The position numbers and the translations under genes are program-made. A stretch of 41,758 nt of DNA from Pseudomonadota bacterium (GTDB taxonomy: Bacteria; Pseudomonadota; Gammaproteobacteria; Burkholderiales; Burkholderiaceae), in assembly GCA_021783435.1 (NCBI GenBank), contig JAJXUC010000014.1:1-41758 (forward strand), written 5' to 3'. Positions 40,544-41,758 of this stretch are shown one piece after another; position 1 is the stretch's first letter; every line of letters begins with the position of its first letter. The notes beneath the pieces are model-generated. The model saw only the letters and a list, made by a program, of their open reading frames with translations, made no database searches and was not told the origin of the DNA.

Positions 40544-40552
40544 TGTTATGAT
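40544..40552 (+). promoter_or_regulatory. Extended -10 promoter element of tRNA-Phe
   Basis: TGT followed by TATGAT (40547-40552) forms a TGn-TATGAT extended -10 element about 84 nt upstream of the tRNA-Phe 5' end. No good -35 box lies at 17 bp. It would give a leader of about 77 nt that must be processed. Confidence 0.5.
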
Positions 40553-40635
40553 CATGGGTTTTGTTTGCAGCAGTTTTGCCAACAGCATGTCATTTCAAGC
40601 CTGTGCTCCGCGCCCAGCGCTCATATCCAGTTTTC

Positions 40636-40711
40636 GGCCAGGTAGCTCAGTCGGTAGAGCAGCGGATTGAAAATCCGCGTGTCGGCGGTTCGATTCCGTC
40701 CCTGGCCACCA
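40636..40711 (+). tRNA. tRNA-Phe (anticodon GAA)
   Basis: The 76-nt sequence folds as a cloverleaf with acceptor stem GGCCAGG/CCTGGCC, anticodon loop TTGAAAA (GAA) and encoded CCA at the 3' end. tRNA-Phe 3' ends are a common integration target; mobile-element-like genes follow downstream. Confidence 0.97.
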
Positions 40712-40719
40712 AAATTCAG

Positions 40720-40747
40720 CGCCCAACTGTTCTCAGTTGGGCGTTTT
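40720..40747 (+). terminator. Intrinsic terminator of tRNA-Phe
   Basis: The stem CGCCCAACTG-TTCT-CAGTTGGGCG (40720-40743) is a perfect 10-bp stem with a 4-nt loop, followed by TTTTC. It is 8 nt downstream of the tRNA 3' end on the same strand. Confidence 0.9.
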
Positions 40748-41005
40748 CATTTGTGCTTCCCGCACGACACGCGGGGTTCCCGCACATTCTGCGTGTGCGA
40801 CCCGGGGCCTGTGGACTGGCAGGAACATCCCAGGTTGCCCTCGGTTCCGCCCTCTCTTCTCTCGAAATCGGCGCTAACTTCTTCGCCGTGGCACACGCAG
40901 ACGGCGTTGTTCGTCAACCACTTATGCGTGCGCCGACGGGAATGGTTGGCTCGCGGGTTTGCACGAGCAAAGCAGAACGGCAAACCCGCGAGGCCAGCCT
41001 CCACG

Positions 41006-41236
41006 TCAGCCCTTGGGCGGGAACGGATCGTCACCGTAGCTGTTGCGCTCACGGATCTGGCCGTTCCGCCCTTGGATAAGCATCTCGCTCTGCTGGTTGA
41101 TGGCGATGCCCCGCGCACGGTCAATCGCCTGTTGCTGCGTGCCATGGATGGATGTGAGGCGGTCGTTGCCTTCTCCCCGCACACCCCACTGATCACCGCC
41201 GTTGATGGGTACGACCCATTGGTTCTTTCCGCTCAT
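41006..41236 (-). CDS. DUF2188 domain protein
   Basis: This 76-residue protein matches DUF2188 across its length: GKNQWVVPINGGDQWGVRGEGNDR at the N-terminus, then TQQQAIDRARGIAINQQSEMLI and the characteristic GRNGQIRERNSYGDDPFPPKG at the end. The function of the family is unknown. A Shine-Dalgarno GGAGAG lies 6-8 nt upstream of the ATG. DUF2188 genes are frequent on integrative elements and phages. The 258 bp between the tRNA-Phe terminator and this gene contain nothing that I recognise. Confidence 0.85.
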   Translation of the reverse strand: MSGKNQWVVPINGGDQWGVRGEGNDRLTSIHGTQQQAIDRARGIAINQQSEMLIQGRNGQIRERNSYGDDPFPPKG

Positions 41237-41308
41237 TTCAATCTCTCCAAAAAAATGAAAAAGTCAGGCTCTTGAAGTCGGCGCGAGCCAGGCGCTTCGG
41301 TGCTGAAT

Positions 41309-41758
41309 TCATGTCATGACGGTTGCCCCCTTTCCCGCTGCCGCACACGGCATCGCATACAGTCCAGCGCGTTGCTGCGTGACGACGAGTGCCCCGTAGG
41401 CTGCCAGTCGAGCCTCGTGCTCCGGCTTGCCCTTGTCCTTCGACTTGATCTTGAACAGGTCAATCGGCTTGTCGCTCTTCTGGCCAGCGCGCTGCATGAT
41501 CCTTTCTCCGTCCACCTCGACTCCCTTGAACGACCACAGCGACTCGAACACCTTGGCCTGACCATCGGTGAACCGGATCGGCGTGGCCTGCACGTCCGGC
41601 AGCGTCGCCCACTTGAAGTCGGCCGCGAACGGGGCCCGTTCACTGGCGAGGCCGGATCGGCCACTGCTGGCGCTGCAGACGGTGCCGAAGGGATGAACGA
41701 GATCCCGCCGCCATAGAACGTGAATCGTTCTTCCAGCGCCAGCCATTCCACTCCTGAG
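41309..41758 (-). pseudogene. Frame-broken gene of unknown function, 3' portion, runs off window
   Basis: Reading leftward from the window edge, one frame encodes EWLALEERFTFYGGGISFIP followed by an Ala/Pro-rich linker (to about 41640). A second frame then continues with FKWATLPDVQATPIRFTDGQ, then AKVFESLWSFKGV, ERIMQRAGQKSDKPIDLFKI and LVVTQQRAGLYAMP, and stops at 41309. Each part looks like real coding sequence, so a single frameshift near 41630-41650 probably joins them, either as a genuine mutation or as a sequencing error. The second part resembles a winged-helix-type module, but I do not recognise a named family. The gene start is beyond 41758. Confidence 0.5.

Overview
The window (about 41.8 kb, GC-rich) looks like chromosome from a sulfur-oxidising betaproteobacterium of the order Burkholderiales; the mix of genes would fit a Thiomonas-like organism. 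This is inferred from gene order (tRNA-Tyr/Gly/Thr followed by tuf), the Burkholderia-style general secretion cluster, the NtrY/short NtrX pair behind rsmB, and thiosulfate/tetrathionate genes. I could not run a database search, so the genus is a guess.

Layout. 1-673: the start of tuf and three tRNA genes, all minus strand, with a promoter whose -35 box contains the trpC stop codon. 670-3151: trpG-trpD-trpC (minus), without trpE. About 3.2-6.4 kb: a small decayed island holding a helicase gene cut just after its Walker A motif, an apparently intact AbiE-type toxin-antitoxin pair and a truncated P4-type integrase, flanked by an imperfect 20-bp direct repeat. 6.5-12.1 kb (minus): a CHASE histidine kinase, a response regulator with PAS-PAS-GGDEF-EAL, a cytosolic 5'-nucleotidase and an acyl-CoA-binding protein. 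12.2-24.1 kb (minus): a type II secretion system, gspG-H-I-J-K-L-M-N-D-E-F, with gspC divergent at 24.2 kb and followed by a lipoprotein gene. 25.5-27.1 kb: ilvA. 27.19-27.28 kb: a probable small RNA gene with two CUCCUCC (anti-Shine-Dalgarno) motifs. 27.5 kb: an OsmC-family gene.

28.1-32.2 kb (minus) is a periplasmic sulfur-oxidation operon: diheme cytochrome c (TsdB-like), TsdA-type thiosulfate dehydrogenase, an exported DsrE-like protein, and a beta-propeller protein that is a candidate tetrathionate hydrolase. On the other strand, after proA and a small membrane protein, lie two more exported DsrE-like proteins (34.2 and 35.0 kb). Together these could form a periplasmic thiosulfate-to-tetrathionate-to-products route, with exported single-cysteine DsrE-like proteins as possible sulfane carriers. 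I consider this the most interesting system in the window. 35.6-40.5 kb: rsmB, a DUF4390 gene and an NtrY/NtrX-like two-component pair. 40.6 kb: tRNA-Phe with a clear terminator, followed by a DUF2188 gene and a frame-broken gene running off the window, possibly the edge of an element integrated at the tRNA.

Other points of note are the GspD secretin, which carries an AMIN domain at its C-terminus (in PilQ this domain sits at the N-terminus), and the anti-Shine-Dalgarno small RNA, which has 8-nt perfect complementarity to the ribosome-binding site of the candidate tetrathionate hydrolase gene.
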